NCBI RefSeq assembly: GCF_030848805.1
Contig: NC_092359.1
Coordinates: 10,308,623-10,372,622, forward strand
DNA length: 64,000 bases
Reading direction: 5' to 3'
Origin: Temnothorax longispinosus
Lineage: Eukaryota; Arthropoda; Insecta; Hymenoptera; Formicidae
Of this stretch, positions 50,320-63,056 are shown one piece after another; position 1 is the first letter of the stretch, and every line of letters starts with the position of its first letter. The position numbers and the translations under genes were made by a program. Below the pieces are notes generated by a model. It worked only from the letters and a program-made list of their open reading frames with translations. It did no database searches and was not told the origin of the DNA.

Positions 50320-52338
50320 TTATTCGTTAGAAGATGATGATTCCCGCCTCTTCTCGGCATGCTTTTTTGTAAACTCTTCCGCATTTTTTAAAAACTTTTT
50401 TCTATCCTTCAGAAATTCCTCAGCTAGATCCGCTCTCAAGGGATGCTCGGGCTCAGGATCATTCACTAATGCTATCAAAGCTTGGATCACTGCAAGTGTA
50501 AAATGGCATATGTCAAATTAAGAATATTCTCTTTTTCTCTTGAAAAAGAAACATATTAGTTTTATGTTTACGCTGCTTTAGAAATATGAATTTTACAAAT
50601 TGCAACTAGTAGCAATTATACTCAAGTCTTAGAAGCATTTTTATAAATCACTATTAAAATACAAAATAGCTGTAAGTTGAAATGTAGAGACTGACCTTGG
50701 TCCGTTTTTGTAGCAGGTTTCCAATTTTCCGCGCTTATAATTGGCAAACATATCTGTCCCTTTTCGTCTACGTTTGGATGATATATCTTCGTTTTGAAAT
50801 TTATTCTTGGTGGTTTAAAGGGGTATTCTGCGGGAAAATTAATTTCGATGCGAAACGCGCCTTTGTTGTATGGTGGGTTGTCCTGTGGAAGAAAACATCT
50901 CATGTCTTTACTAATGTCTATAGATTACTAGTAAAATATAACACATACATTACATATCATAGAAGCAACATAAGACTCTGTGTTACACTTGAAGGAAATC
51001 ATAGCAATATTCACGTACTTAAAATAATATGTTAAAATAAGAATATCTTATATATTTTTTCCTAAATAAGAAATAATGTTTCTAAACAATATTCTACTAA
51101 GATTATATAACAGTTACAATCAATTTTGTGCACAGAGATTGTAGAGTCTAAAAATTATATATGTATAATTGCAATATATAATTCACACATTATATACTAT
51201 ATTCTTACAATATATGCAGCAAAACTCACTGCACATTCAATACTTACAATCACTAATCAAGTGTAGTGTATAAATTTTCATACATTTATTTAAATGAGTT
51301 CTTCTAGCGTACCGTAAAATATTGCAGAAATTTGTATTGAAAAATGACTTTCCATACGAAGGATAAAATACACACAGATCGGACTGGTTTTATCGGAATG
51401 TTTGAATCAAGCGATTATAGGCAACACAAATATAATGTATATAAATTCATGTAATCCAAATTAATCCTATATTCAAGCACGCACCGTTGAGTTAATTACA
51501 TTTTCATTTACTTTTCTTCCTCTCTCAAGAACATAAGCTACATTTGTCTCACCTTAAATGTGAAAGAAATGTAAAGAAGTACACTCGAGAGAGAAACGGG
51601 ATCTTCCTCTCTCAAGAACACAAGCTACATTTGTCTCACCTTGAATGCGAAAGAAATGTAAGGAAGTACATACATTCTTGAGAGAGAAACGGGATGAGTC
51701 ACGACTCACGGGACGTGCACTTTGCACCCGTGCGCGCGCGTATTTTAGGTTACGTGCCCCCCTCGAATCCCCAAGAGGGGTACGACGACGACGACGAACA
51801 ACGTACCGGCAATATCAGGCCCTGCCAGGTGAGGATATTGGACTCGTCTACTTGGATATTTGTGAAGTTCTTCATCGCCGACGCCCTGAGGTCGCCGAGT
51901 TCCTGGAAAAAGTCACACAGGCTGAGTGGAGTCCGTGAAGCCGCGCGGAGGCACGGTCACGTCGCCGCCGGGTTTCGAGGTCGCCCCCGGAGCGGCGGTC
52001 GGACGGGGCCCTTCTGTGGGGAACGCGACGCGACGGGGGCACGGGTCCCGGGCCCCCGGGTAACGACCCCCGCGGTTGCCGGCGACATTGGCGCGCGCGC
52101 GCGCGAGAGAGACAGGAGTAACCGACGGGGTGCCCCTCGATGTCAGCGACGAGGCGAGGACGGGCCACTGACGCGCGAGAGCCCGTTCCCGCCGAGCGAC
52201 ACGCAGGTGAAGGCGCGTCCGCGCGCGGGTTGATCCCGCGCGACGACCCCGACATCGTCACGGGCCCCGTCGACGTCGCACGACCGACCACGACGACTAC
52301 CTCGAATTTACCTTTTGCAACCTCCTCGTAGCAGCCAT
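50320..52338 (-). CDS. UBE2L3: E2 ubiquitin-conjugating enzyme UBE2L3 (UbcH7/Ubc10)
   Basis: This E2 passes ubiquitin to a cysteine on HECT and RBR ligases. Four exons on the minus strand join in frame: 52338-52312 (MAATRRLQK), 51902-51807, 50882-50696, 50489-50320 (stop TAA at 50322-50320), giving 159 residues (human 154). The UBC fold is complete: N-terminal helix, FRIEINFPAEYPFKPP, the HPN motif in IYHPNVDEKG, the catalytic cysteine in GQICLPIIS, NWKPATKTDQ and the C-terminal helices to KKHAEKRRESSSSNE. The serine-rich tail is a few residues longer than in the human protein. The start codon lies in a GC-rich region and fits the family. Intron 2 holds an 87-bp tandem duplication (51515-51696). 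Confidence 0.95.
51515..51696. repeat. Tandem duplication of about 87 bp in UBE2L3 intron
   Basis: Two copies (51515-51601 and 51602-51696) share TCTTCCTCTCTCAAGAACA, GCTACATTTGTCTCACCTT and GAGAGAAACGGGAT, with about 10 differences. Each copy begins CTCTCTCAAG and ends near CTTGAGAGAG or CTCGAGAGAG, so each is also a partial palindrome. Confidence 0.85.
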
Positions 52339-53215
52339 TTTGAAAATAAATTCCACTAAAAGCAGCAAAACTTGCCGAGCCCGCCGCCAGTGCGCGTCTC
52401 CCGCGGACGACAGTTCCCCGACAAATTTCCCAGGGCGCCCCGTTCCCTCGGAGGATGATAATTCCCCGGCGGCCGGGTTTCCCGGGTGAGGGAAAAGATG
52501 GCGACGCGCGCGCGCGGCGACAGGTCCGACACGACTCCGACGATCGGTCATGGCGACGCGTGCCGCGCGAAGATTTTACCCACGGTTGCTCAAAATGTCC
52601 AGAATATATGTATATGCTGCGAGATCGAGGCAATAACGTGTCTCGGAATATAAATGATTGTTGAAAAGTTTTCGGTAAATGTTCACTTAAATTCTCTCGC
52701 CTTAAATTTTGACAGAAATATGATTCCATTTCGTAAGTCAAAACTGTCATTTTTGACATGATGTAACATGTATTTCATATATTAATCATGATTTTTGAGT
52801 TCTTTGCGAAAGAATGATAAGAGTTCAACACAGTGAATAAAGTTTATAGTTAAACATTTGTATTCTTCCATAATTAGTTATTACACCAAAATCGCAATTC
52901 AAAATAATGTTACAAAATTGTAATGATTCGGTATTTAAATTTATTTTCTGGAAAACTTTGGTTTTTGAGTTGTCATTGTTGCAGCAAATGAGCGATGACC
53001 TATGTAAGAGACACATTAGTTAACTATACGTTAACAATGTATTCCACACACCCAAATTAGTGGTGGTAAGCATAGTTATTATTATTGTTAAAACTAATAA
53101 GTAATTTTACTATCAAGTGCTTTGGCCAATGTAGTTAATTCATAAACTTATTTAAAACTTTGTAGGAACGGGAAGAACTTTGAGAACTGTCCTGAAAGTG
53201 TGTACTTAATGCAAG
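52339..53215. promoter_or_regulatory. Head-to-head UBE2L3/PIGC intergenic region, possible shared promoter
   Basis: 877 bp between start codons on opposite strands. The UBE2L3 side (52339-52600) is GC- and CpG-rich; the PIGC side is AT-rich. A possible 5' UTR acceptor (ACTTTGTAG) sits at about 53157-53165 before PIGC. The shared-promoter idea is inference from geometry. Confidence 0.4.
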
Positions 53216-54034
53216 ATGAGAGAAGTACAATGGCAGAAAAATTTGTATGAAAATTACGGATTGCCTGACAATTATACGGACAGTTCCTTCTTGAAGCAAC
53301 TGCGTAAAAATATAAAACCGAATAACGTGACGTTAATAGAAGCGATAAGCTTAGGCGCCAGTATATCCACGAGATTGAGCGTTGTTGTACTCTTCGTCAA
53401 CATATTTATCTGGCTGAACAATGAATGGACTACGCCAAACGTTGTCGTGATATCAGGAAGCGTGCTGACGATCCTTGGGTATTTTATATACAATATGAAA
53501 ATACCTGATCGGCCTGTAAAATTAACTAAGGATTTGTGGACAGTATTAATATTTCTAACATTTGGTTACATATTATCGCCCATTTTGAAAACCTTAACGG
53601 AAACGATTAGTACTGATACAATTTACGCTATGACGATATTGATGTTTCTCACCCATTTAGTATTTAGCAAATATGGATCGTCACAGATCTTTCTCTCGGA
53701 CTCTTTATCCATAACTTCCTCAACCTTTGGCTCATTAATGTTGGCCTCCAGATTAGCGTCTCCGTTACATGCCTTTTCGCTTTTAACCGTTTCAGTTCAG
53801 TGTTTCGTACTGTTACCTTATTTGCTGTCGCAAATAAATAATAAAATTGTCGTATCAGTCGTTCTGACAATCGGCACTATATATTTGCTCCTATTTGTCT
53901 CACAAAGGTTCTCCTACGTTTTTATTATCGCTGTAATATTCATTCATTTTGTTTGTCCACTTTTGTATATCAGATGCCAGAAATATAAAGATAACATTTA
54001 TGGTCCTTGGGATGAGGCAGTAATCGCTTCTTAA
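53216..54034 (+). CDS. PIGC: PIG-C, GPI-GlcNAc transferase subunit
   Basis: PIG-C is a multi-pass ER membrane subunit of the complex that adds N-acetylglucosamine to phosphatidylinositol in the first step of GPI-anchor synthesis. The whole 272-residue protein is in one uninterrupted frame. It begins MREVQWQKNLYENYGLPDNY, matching the family's conserved N-terminus (KWQK.LYE...PDNY), and keeps SPILKTLTETISTDTIYAM, LASRL.SPLHAF and the C-terminal NIYGPWDEA. About seven or eight hydrophobic segments are visible. It is shorter than the human protein (297), mostly at the two ends. Identity is confident. Confidence 0.95.
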   Translation: MREVQWQKNLYENYGLPDNYTDSSFLKQLRKNIKPNNVTLIEAISLGASISTRLSVVVLFVNIFIWLNNEWTTPNVVVISGSVLTILGYFIYNMKIPDRPVKLTKDLWTVLIFLTFGYILSPILKTLTETISTDTIYAMTILMFLTHLVFSKYGSSQIFLSDSLSITSSTFGSLMLASRLASPLHAFSLLTVSVQCFVLLPYLLSQINNKIVVSVVLTIGTIYLLLFVSQRFSYVFIIAVIFIHFVCPLLYIRCQKYKDNIYGPWDEAVIAS

Positions 54035-54203
54035 AAAGAAATAGAATTGGATTTCTTTACGAGAATCTATCGTAGTTAGAAACTTGTATATATGTACATT
54101 TATAACAAATATGTAATCCAGAATCGTATACTTGTACTTTTTGAAATCCAATATTCTATATTTATCACACATCTTTATATAGTATTATTTATATTATTCA
54201 TGT

Positions 54204-54209
54204 AATAAA
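54204..54209 (+). terminator. Candidate PIGC poly(A) signal
   Basis: AATAAA 170 bases after the PIGC stop codon. Confidence 0.55.
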
Positions 54210-54231
54210 TAATAATTTTACAAGAATACAT

Positions 54232-54237
54232 TTTATT
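54232..54237 (-). terminator. Candidate Nup205 poly(A) signal
   Basis: TTTATT on the plus strand, AATAAA on the minus strand, about 330 bases beyond the Nup205 stop. Other minus-strand candidates exist nearby, so choice of site is uncertain. Confidence 0.4.
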
Positions 54238-54567
54238 GCATGATACACACGTTAGATAGAAAAGGAGAACATGGAAGAAGTATGTTAATATAAATTTATT
54301 ACATTTTGCAAAAAATGCAAAGGAAAATGACTTAAAGTACGTAATTTTCACCTGATTCATTTTCACAAATAGATCAAAAAATCGATTCTACATATGGATT
54401 CTAAATAAAATTTAATCGATCTCGCTATTTTTCATTTCTAGTAAACACTGTTCATACCTATTCCGTGTAACAAAATGGCGATTAACGATAAGTGGAGTAT
54501 ACAAAGTGGAATAAAAAAATATGTAATTAAAATTGAAACTATGTACGTAGCAAACGTTAATCCTTCA

Positions 54568-57500
54568 TTATTTTATAATTATAAATTGTAACAATCTTTT
54601 AATTCGTCTTATAAGAGCTTCGATAAAGCTACGGTCCACTGTCGCGTATTCGCTGTGTGTTGTATCCAACAACTGCGTGATAAAAGTATCGGTAAAAGTA
54701 GAAACGAGTCCTTGCTTCAGCTCCATTAGCGTTTCTGACGAAACCTTCCATTCTATCATGCTTTCGTCGACGCCACCTGAAGTTACTGTACGAACGAATA
54801 TATTACAATATTAAATGTTTGATGACTCATAAAGTACGCGCTATAAACGCATAAATACAATTATTTCTAATAAGAAACTAAATTAGATTTCACTAACCGT
54901 GCACCCTTTGAGTTTGCCGTGATATGACTTGCATGGTATAAAAGTCCAAGTGACTCCAAAGAATGTATAAAGCGTGCTCTATTATAAGAGAGCAGTATTT
55001 TATGCTTTGTCGCTTATCCTTTATCCAATGATTTAGTTTCTGTTCGACGAGTATTCGTTGTTTCCCTATATCTAGTTCCACCTCGTTTTCGGACATGTAC
55101 TGCGAATAAAGACAAACGTGTTAAACTTTTAATACGCGTACACGAGTAATAAATTCAATTGAAAGATTTAGATAGCACTTACCTTCTTTAATTCCGCTGT
55201 ACTCATGTCGGTTACCACTTGCGCTTTCTTTATCAGGGAATCGATATGCGGTAACTCGGTGTGCAGCAAATTTGTCACGGAAACCAATTGTTCGACAATT
55301 GTGCCCAAACACACTCCACCAGAGGTATCCTTCATTTTGTCTTGTCTTCTTCCAGGCTTCGGTGTTAAATGAGGATCGAACAATACATTTCGTATTTTCT
55401 GATCCATACGACTGTGTTGCATCTGAAATTATTCATTTACAACATAACACGTATACAGGCACTAGAAATTTAAGACTTACTTGATTGCGTGCATACAGCA
55501 TGATGTTGGCGATTATCTGTATGCAAGAGATATATTGCTCGTTTGCGTCAACCTGCTGGTAATTATGATTTATCGGGATCGTCTGCAGCTGAAATTTGTG
55601 CAACAACGACAGCATCAACTTCTGCAACCGGTACAGATGCGCTCTCAATTCTCTCATCCCAGTACTGCTCTCTAATTTGTAATCGTCTATATCTATTCTC
55701 GCCAATTCCTCGTCCACGAGTTTGTACATGTCTGAAAAGCGATTATATTTACAGAAACATAATTATAATTATATAAGAGCAGTTCGCAATCACAGTTATC
55801 TCATAGCATACAAACCTATGTTAGCAGATCTAGATATCACCCCGGTGAGACATGCGATCTCCTTCAGGAAAAGCACATTGGCCTGCGAGAACGCATTTCT
55901 CAGGACCATTTCCACGGTGTCCCTGTGACTCTGTAGAAATCCGCAGACTTGCACGGCGCACGATTGATTCTCCGTTCCCAACGTGGTGAACAGGGCGTCG
56001 CAGAGATACAAGGCCGGTAAGAAAATTTGCTGATAGCGTTGCCCGACCGAAGGTATGAAGGAATAATCGCCGCCCTCGAAGCCTACGTGCACGTCAGGAT
56101 GCTGATCGAACGCGCACATACTGGACATACAGGACAAGATCTTGTTCTCCAACAAACTCTCCGCGCCTAGTCTTGTTGACGCCATCCTGCAGAAGATCGC
56201 CATCTTTGCCTCGTACAAGTACAAAGGCCGCATCGTCTGTGGCTCCGGTTGCAGCATGCACCGCAACAGACCGTCCGATTCCAATAGACTGTCTATCATG
56301 TGCTTCAAATAGCCTCTGCTCGTTAGATAGATCATCCACGCGTTATCATAATCCAATTCCAAGATCTTGTCCAGGCAGGACAGGGCGAGCATCTTACACA
56401 CGTCGTGTCCGCCCGAGCAATTGTGGCACAGGATATCCATCAACTGATTTCCGAAACTGTTGATGACCTGAATCGTCGCGTAACGTTGCGAGCGTTCCTG
56501 CACGGGCATAAGCTTGTTCATTGAATTGTCCAATTGGCTGATATACACAGAGTCCATCGCGCTCACGTGCTCGGACTTTTCCAAACCGACGATACTCAAG
56601 AAGTTCAATAAGGCCGCGTAAAGATGCGTGACGACTTTCTGCGAGGACGCACCGGCATTTATGATCCACTGTAAGATGTGACTTAGAATGATTTTCATCA
56701 TCGTCGTGTTCGACGGCGATGACGGCAGTAACTCGTTGTCCGACTGAATCACGAAGCTGTTTCGTAAGTTTACCAGCAACATTAGAACCGTGCCGGATAC
56801 CAGAGTTTTAATCTCACTCAAAGCTTCGCAGGACGTCATCTTTTGCAGCAGGTCGTGCGACAAATTCAGCAGAAGATTTTGCCGTTGAGCCACCGGCAAT
56901 TGTTGATTCGTCGCGACGGAGAAAAGTATTTCCGTAGTTTGGCACCAGCCTTCTACGAACTTGACAGTAGCATAGGAGAGGACCTTGGTTTGATTCTTCT
57001 TCAATGCGTGCGCAAGTATGGACTTGACTTCTTGCTGCATGAGCTTGCGTTGGGTAGCGGTCGCGCTGCTCTGCGTAACCGTTAATTCCTCGGTGATGAG
57101 AGAATGCAGTTTTCTGATGTCGATGAGCCACGGACCGCCCATTAACGCAACGGGAATGCTGCATTTACCCAGGACCATTTCAATCTGCGACGGATCGAAG
57201 AACTCCCACGATTTCGCGGGTTCCAGATACAATTGGAAATCGATGTAATGCAAGAGATCCATCAGAAGCTTCTGAGAGGGTACAATCTGGTCCCTGTCCT
57301 GATTGAAACTTCCCACCAATCGCTGAATTAGAGAAGTCTGCAAACTTCCACCAGCGACTCGTAACTCGATAGCCGCTATTTTCAATAGCCAGGACATGCA
57401 GCCGAGCTCGGTTGATCTATTTGGCCCCTGAAACGGCAATTTCGAGAGATGTCTCTGCACGAAGTCTTGATTACTCGTAGTACGTAGAAATCTGAGAACA

Positions 57501-60500
57501 GGCGTCGATGTTTTGCTGTTAGCCGTTAACGTATGGAGATAACAGTAACAGGCTTCTGTTATTTTGTCGCGACCGCGCTCAAGAGATTGCTCCAGAATAC
57601 CTAGGATGGAATGCAGACAGGTACGCGGAAATCCGAGGATTCCCGGTTGCTGGATAATGGTCTTCCTGATGTCTTTGTTTATTTCAAAGCCGAGCAAGTA
57701 ATGGGCGAGATTTGGCGCAGGTCGTGTAATACTGTGCATCATTAAGAGCAGAATTCTTTCTTTGCAATTTCCAATTGACTGCCTACTCTGCTCGTCCGTT
57801 CTAACTATCTCGTCATCCTCCTCCGAGATATTGTCCGCGTCTAGACACTCGACAAAACCGTGTCTGATATTGGTCGCTAAAGTAGAAGTTGCCGTGAACG
57901 TCGATAGCAATTCCGAGTCTGCTCCGGGCTCGTTGGTCACGCCGTGAATAACGCCGACCGCCACGAAGGCCTGCTTCGGTAACCATGAATTGTAAGAAAC
58001 GTACTTGACGATATTAATCATGTGATCCGGCTTGCCAGTGCGAGGATTCACTCCGAGCAGCAAACGTGACAGTCCGGTCATAATTTTGTTCACAGACGGT
58101 ATGGCGGTTAATTGTGCCATATAATTGTTTTGCATCTTTAATCCACGCTCCAATATTTCCAAGCAATAAAGACTGCAACTCTCGAGATACGTCTTGCCCG
58201 GAAAACTGTCGTAGGTGTCGAAATGATGGCAACCTTCGTCCATGATGTATAATATCACGTGTAACAGTTCAGAAGTGGTGTGCAAATGTGTCATTAAGTG
58301 ATATCCCGGAGCCGAGTTGACCAAGGTGGACTCCCCACCTTGCAACTCAACTTTGCAGCCCACGAAATCCTCAACGGTTGGTTCGTACTGCTTTATCAAC
58401 TTCGAGAATATCTTCAAGCAGGCTTCCGCCACCTCCCACTTCTCGGCGGGATTTTTGTACGAACGAGTATGGAACCTCAGGAAGACGGTATTGATAATGA
58501 AATGTAAATACGGATCGAATCCTGGATTTCGTTGACCTACACCCAACAGACGTGGTATTGGGAAATCAGTGAGCACATCTAATAGCTGTAACATGGCGCG
58601 CGTTAACGGGTATTCCTCGTTTCTAGATTCGATCTCTTCCAATTCCGTTTGCACACCTCTCGGCTGATAACTGCTCGTTGTTGGTATAGTGGACAGAAAC
58701 TGAGCGGCCTCCAAGCTCTGCCAAACAGTGGAAGAGCTCTCTGGAGATCTGGCCAGTGCCGCGAGAGTTCTTACTAGTACACCCTTCAAAGGTATCGGCA
58801 TCGCGCAGCTCACCAAGCCGATCAAAGACTGCAAGACTTTCCAACTCGGATGGTCGCATATCGCAACTCTCGACATTTCATCGTTCTTGGCTATCACTTG
58901 GACAACCAATAGCACTGCCTCGAGACCTTTAACTTCCTGAGGCATAATTCCTTTCGGATGACACCTTTGCCTGTACACTGTATCCTGACTGGGAGGTAAT
59001 TCCTGTCTCAAATTGTAGTAGTATCGGTTTAAGGAATTGAAGAAATGATCCCATGAAATAGTTGCTGAACCGGATGATCCTGTAACAGATGCATTTACGT
59101 AACTTTATTATAAAAATAATAACACAAATACCTACATTTTGCTTATAATAATCATACTTACCGTTTGGTTTAAAAAAATTAAATGCGTATCTAGCCGCTT
59201 GTGGCGATGAGGCGAGAGACGCTATCATCTTCATATACGAAACAAATAAACCTGCCGGTAATATCTCTCCGGCAAGCCGTATAAATTTAAATAAGGCAAC
59301 TTGTCTAGACGGCAGGCGGCTAATGTATGCAGGAGCCGACACGTGAGTCGTATCAGTGTGATGACACCAATAATCCATGGCTAAATTTAGTTTCAATGGA
59401 TCTTCCTTGTACAGCTCTGCTATCATCAACATTAAATATTCAAAATGATTATCCAGGTTCATCGGAGGTTCAATGCCTTCCTGTTGGAATGCTTGGATCA
59501 AGCGCATGGATTCATCGGCGCGACTGCGTAATTCTTTGACTTTAACGGGCATCAACAATATGAAGTCGGAAATTAACGTGTGAAAATAGCGAACGTAAAA
59601 TTCCTCTTGATGTATGCAACTACTCTTGAGCAAAACCTCGGCCATAAAATGAAAAGCTTTGTTAGCCAGAGCCGCTTCTACTAGGATTTCATCTTCCGCG
59701 GTAATGTTCTGAGACTGGAATTGAGTGGTGGTTGTTTTGATGGTAGTCATAGCTATCGCTAAAGCAAACTGTATCACTCCTCGCAATCCAGCACTTTCCC
59801 AATTTATGTTGGTAGATATTAACTTTTGATTCAGTTCCTCCAGTGCTTCCCTTTCCACTATTAGTGGCATTGAATTAATTAATTCTGAAATAATAAATCA
59901 CAATATTATTATGAGTTTTACAAAAGTTATTTTGCAAGTTATTATAAATGTTGACAGATTGGTAATAAAATATATTGTACCTTCGCCGTTTTCGCGACTA
60001 TGTAAGAAACTAAAATTAAAGGCATTCAAAACAGCCATAATAAGTGCAAGTGTAACTTTGTCAGGCCCTCCTTCACCCGCCTCGGATTCTACTTGACGTG
60101 TTTGCAGTATAGATAATAAACGAAACAGAATTATATTCGGAAGAGACGACTGAGCGGACCACAAGTATAAAATATCAGCCAGATCTTGTCGTGTGTCATT
60201 GTAAAGTTTCATAACCATCTGATGATGCTTTGCTCCGCCTAATGCTCTATTTTGTTGCAGCAAATCTTGTTCCTGTTTAAAATTATTTTTAGAGGGATTA
60301 ATACATTTTGATAGTCCAAATATCTAACAAATTATTGATAGATATTTGGAAATTGTTAAATGTTATTATCAATTAATTTTTTAAGTCAATACAATTATTT
60401 TATAGCTCTTCACAAAAAATAATCTATTTTGTACAATATAAGATTTCTTTCTATTCTTATCTTTCCTTTCTTGATAGAATACCTTAGTAGGATCCATTTC

Positions 60501-61707
60501 CTCTAACAGGGATAAAATCCTATTTAATAGACCATCTTCTTGCAACTTATTGGTATAGTCCGTAATGTGTCTTGTAAGAGCAACCGGTGCATCCACCGCC
60601 CAACTGTGACCAATTCGAGTGTGCACTAAGGTTCTTAATACTGATGTCAGCGCTTTTCTTCCGTCGTAATACAGAAGAACAGCTGTTAAGCCGCGTGTTA
60701 AACCAGGATGATGCGGCATTTGAAGTTGAGCCGTACAGAGAAGATCCAATGCCATGAACTCATTCAAATCATACATATCTGATATAATGAGAGTCTCATC
60801 CACTAACTCCTTTGATAATATTTGATGACCCAAACCAGGTAGCGTAATACCATCCGTGACTCCTTTCTTAATTTCCTCGCGACTTTTTGCATTTTTTGGC
60901 TAATAAATAGAAAATATAACATTACTATCTACACATAACTAGCATTATAATATATTTAATACTATTATATCAATTGTACCACATTTTTAGTAAGATTTAT
61001 GAATATACATTACAGTATTAATTTTGATATCTTATTATAATCATTGAATAACAAGAATAAAAGACACTTACTGGATTATTTAATATAGTAAGAAAATTCT
61101 GTCTGTGATTTCGTAAAGCTTCCGTCAATTCATGATACTGAGGATCTTGAATATCAGGAACTGATATTACATTCTTCTCAATAAGGCTTTGCAGCTCTTT
61201 GTACGGCGTCCACATATCTTCTGTCGTTGTTGTTCTATCTATATGGAAAAAATACACTTTTTTTAAACTCTTTGAAATTATTATTCACAACTGCAAATAT
61301 TAAAATAAATATAGATAAATACATAAATATAAATACTAAATAAAATCTTATTGATAAAGAGTGTATAAAATAAGTCTCATTACATGTATATAATTATTAC
61401 ATTAGTACTTGTAAAATATTGGATTTTGACTACATGTTTAGAAAAAAAGCATATTATCTAGGGATAAGGCAGCCCAAAACAAAACATGTAATATGTCTCA
61501 GCTAAAAAGACACGGATTCCTTAACTTCCAATTATAATATATCGTTACATGATGCGATTTCGCGAGATTTTTCCTCGATTTAAAGATTTATTTTAAGGTT
61601 TGAGAGGTTAAGGTTTATCGCGTGATACATTTATCTTAGGGATTGAGGTTAAATTTGCCGCATTGTACAAGATGCGTGTACATTCGGATGCTGTTACCTT
61701 CGGACAT
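54568..61707 (-). CDS. Nup205: Nup205, inner-ring nucleoporin
   Basis: Nup205 is a large alpha-solenoid scaffold protein of the nuclear pore inner ring. Ten exons on the minus strand join in frame: 61707-61698, 61238-61072, 60899-60483, 60272-59981, 59884-59162, 59079-55816, 55731-55481, 55422-55183, 55099-54898, 54785-54568, about 1927 residues (human 2012). Recognisable family stretches include MWTPYKELQSLIEKN near the start, PHHPGLTRGLTAVLLYYDG, PLRHxxxxx-type helical repeats and the SWDHFFNSLNRYYYNLRQE segment. The protein is nearly all helical with no membrane segment. One exon (59079-55816) encodes over half of it. The first exon is only 10 bases (ATG TCC GAA G); it joins in frame but is the least certain part. 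Gene identity is confident. Confidence 0.92.
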
Positions 61708-62451
61708 TTTTATCACGTTAAGGACGACGTTACGAAAAACAAGTCAGAATTAACGAGACACCGTAATTAAGCGTAATGTAGACATATAAATCCCATAAAA
61801 CATAAATACCGGGTCGGTACCGGTTTGTCTGGCGGGAACGAGTCATGAGGGATTTGGAGCATCGAGCACCGATTACGAAGATAGAACAGCATGTTTGATA
61901 AATATATGATAAATTTTTTAAAAGGTATTGATTGGCTACAAGATAGAGGATTTCTAGAAACTCGAGAACTTTTCTATTTTGTAGCCAATTACATGCTTAA
62001 CAAATTTGTCGTACGACATGAAATATACGTTTCGGCCATATATGTTTTTATTACCTCCACAATTTTAGAAAATATATAACGAGAAAGATGAATTAATATT
62101 TTTAAGAACAGATTAATGTTATATTCACAGACATTTTAATTATTGAAGTTAGAATCGAAGATATACTCGAGAAGTGCGCATTGTATTTAAATATTTATGC
62201 ATTACGTCTGCATTTGCCTTTTATATCGCATATATATTATAATGTTGCTTTATTTTAATGTAGATAAAAAAAGACATTACAATATAAATGAAGCTTTCTA
62301 AAATTGCAGTTTTTGGAATTTTTATTTATGCCCATTTCTCACTCGATTATATTCTCCTAATATTTCGCCAATTTTTCAGAATTAAAATTTTCGCCGTTCG
62401 AAACTTTACAATCATAAACTTAAAATTTAGGAATTTTAGAAACCACATATG

Positions 62452-62603
62452 TACTACGTTTACGCGAGCGTTACTTCTGTAGTAAACTTACGATATATTA
62501 CTCGTTTACGCGAAATAAATTATCGTAAGTTACTACAAAATCCCGTTTACGCGAAGGAATTATCGTAAGTTACTACAAAAGTAACGCTCGCGTAAACGTA
62601 GTA
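62452..62603. mobile_element. Palindromic element TACTACGTTTACGCGAGC, copy A
   Basis: Ends TACTACGTTTACGCGAGCGT / ACGCTCGCGTAAACGTAGTA, about 35 bp arms, with inner repeats of CGTTTACGCGAA and ATCGTAAGTTACTACAAAA. Confidence 0.75.
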
Positions 62604-62687
62604 GTAGTAACAGCTCCTCTGCTTGATTATATATTCTTCTAATGCTTTAATTGCTAATTTTTATGAATTCATATATTTTTACACTCA

Positions 62688-62869
62688 TACTACACGTTTA
62701 CGCGAGCGTTACTTCTGTAGTAACTTAAATAATTCCTTCGATCGCGTAAACGGGATTTTCCTTTGCGTAAACGGGATTTTGTAGTAACTTAATTACGATA
62801 ATTTACTTCGCGTAAACGAGTGATATATCGTAAGTTTACTACAGAAGTAACGCTCGCGTAAACGTAGTA
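62688..62869. mobile_element. Palindromic element TACTACGTTTACGCGAGC, copy B, inverted
   Basis: Same ends as copy A. Its interior is the reverse complement of copy A's interior plus about 30 bp (an extra GCGTAAACGGGATTT-type unit). The 84 bp spacer is unrelated AT-rich DNA. Confidence 0.75.
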
Positions 62870-62946
62870 TCAGTCTAGAAGATCTCTCTAAAGTTCTTGG
62901 AACTTTAATGACATTTTTTTAGCGAATTAAAATTTTTTAAGATTTT

Positions 62947-63056
62947 CCCAGCCGGAACGCCGACGTCTGTAGACGTCGAATTGACATCTTATAGATGTCG
63001 ATTCGACATCTATCGACATCTATAGACGTCGAAAAGACGCTATCATTCCGGCTGGG
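62947..63056. mobile_element. Short element with CCCAGCCGGAA ends and GACGTC/GACATC repeats
   Basis: Terminal inverted repeats CCCAGCCGGAA / TTCCGGCTGGG. The interior is an array of short self-complementary units such as GACATCTATAGACGTCGA. 110 bp, noncoding. Confidence 0.7.

Noticed and set aside
56094..58940. Multiple open frames on both strands inside the Nup205 large exon
   Set aside because: They are shadows of the 3264-base Nup205 exon in other frames.
62452..62869. CRISPR-like repeat array
   Set aside because: Repeats are inverted, irregularly spaced and in eukaryotic DNA; they are transposon ends, not direct repeats with unique spacers.
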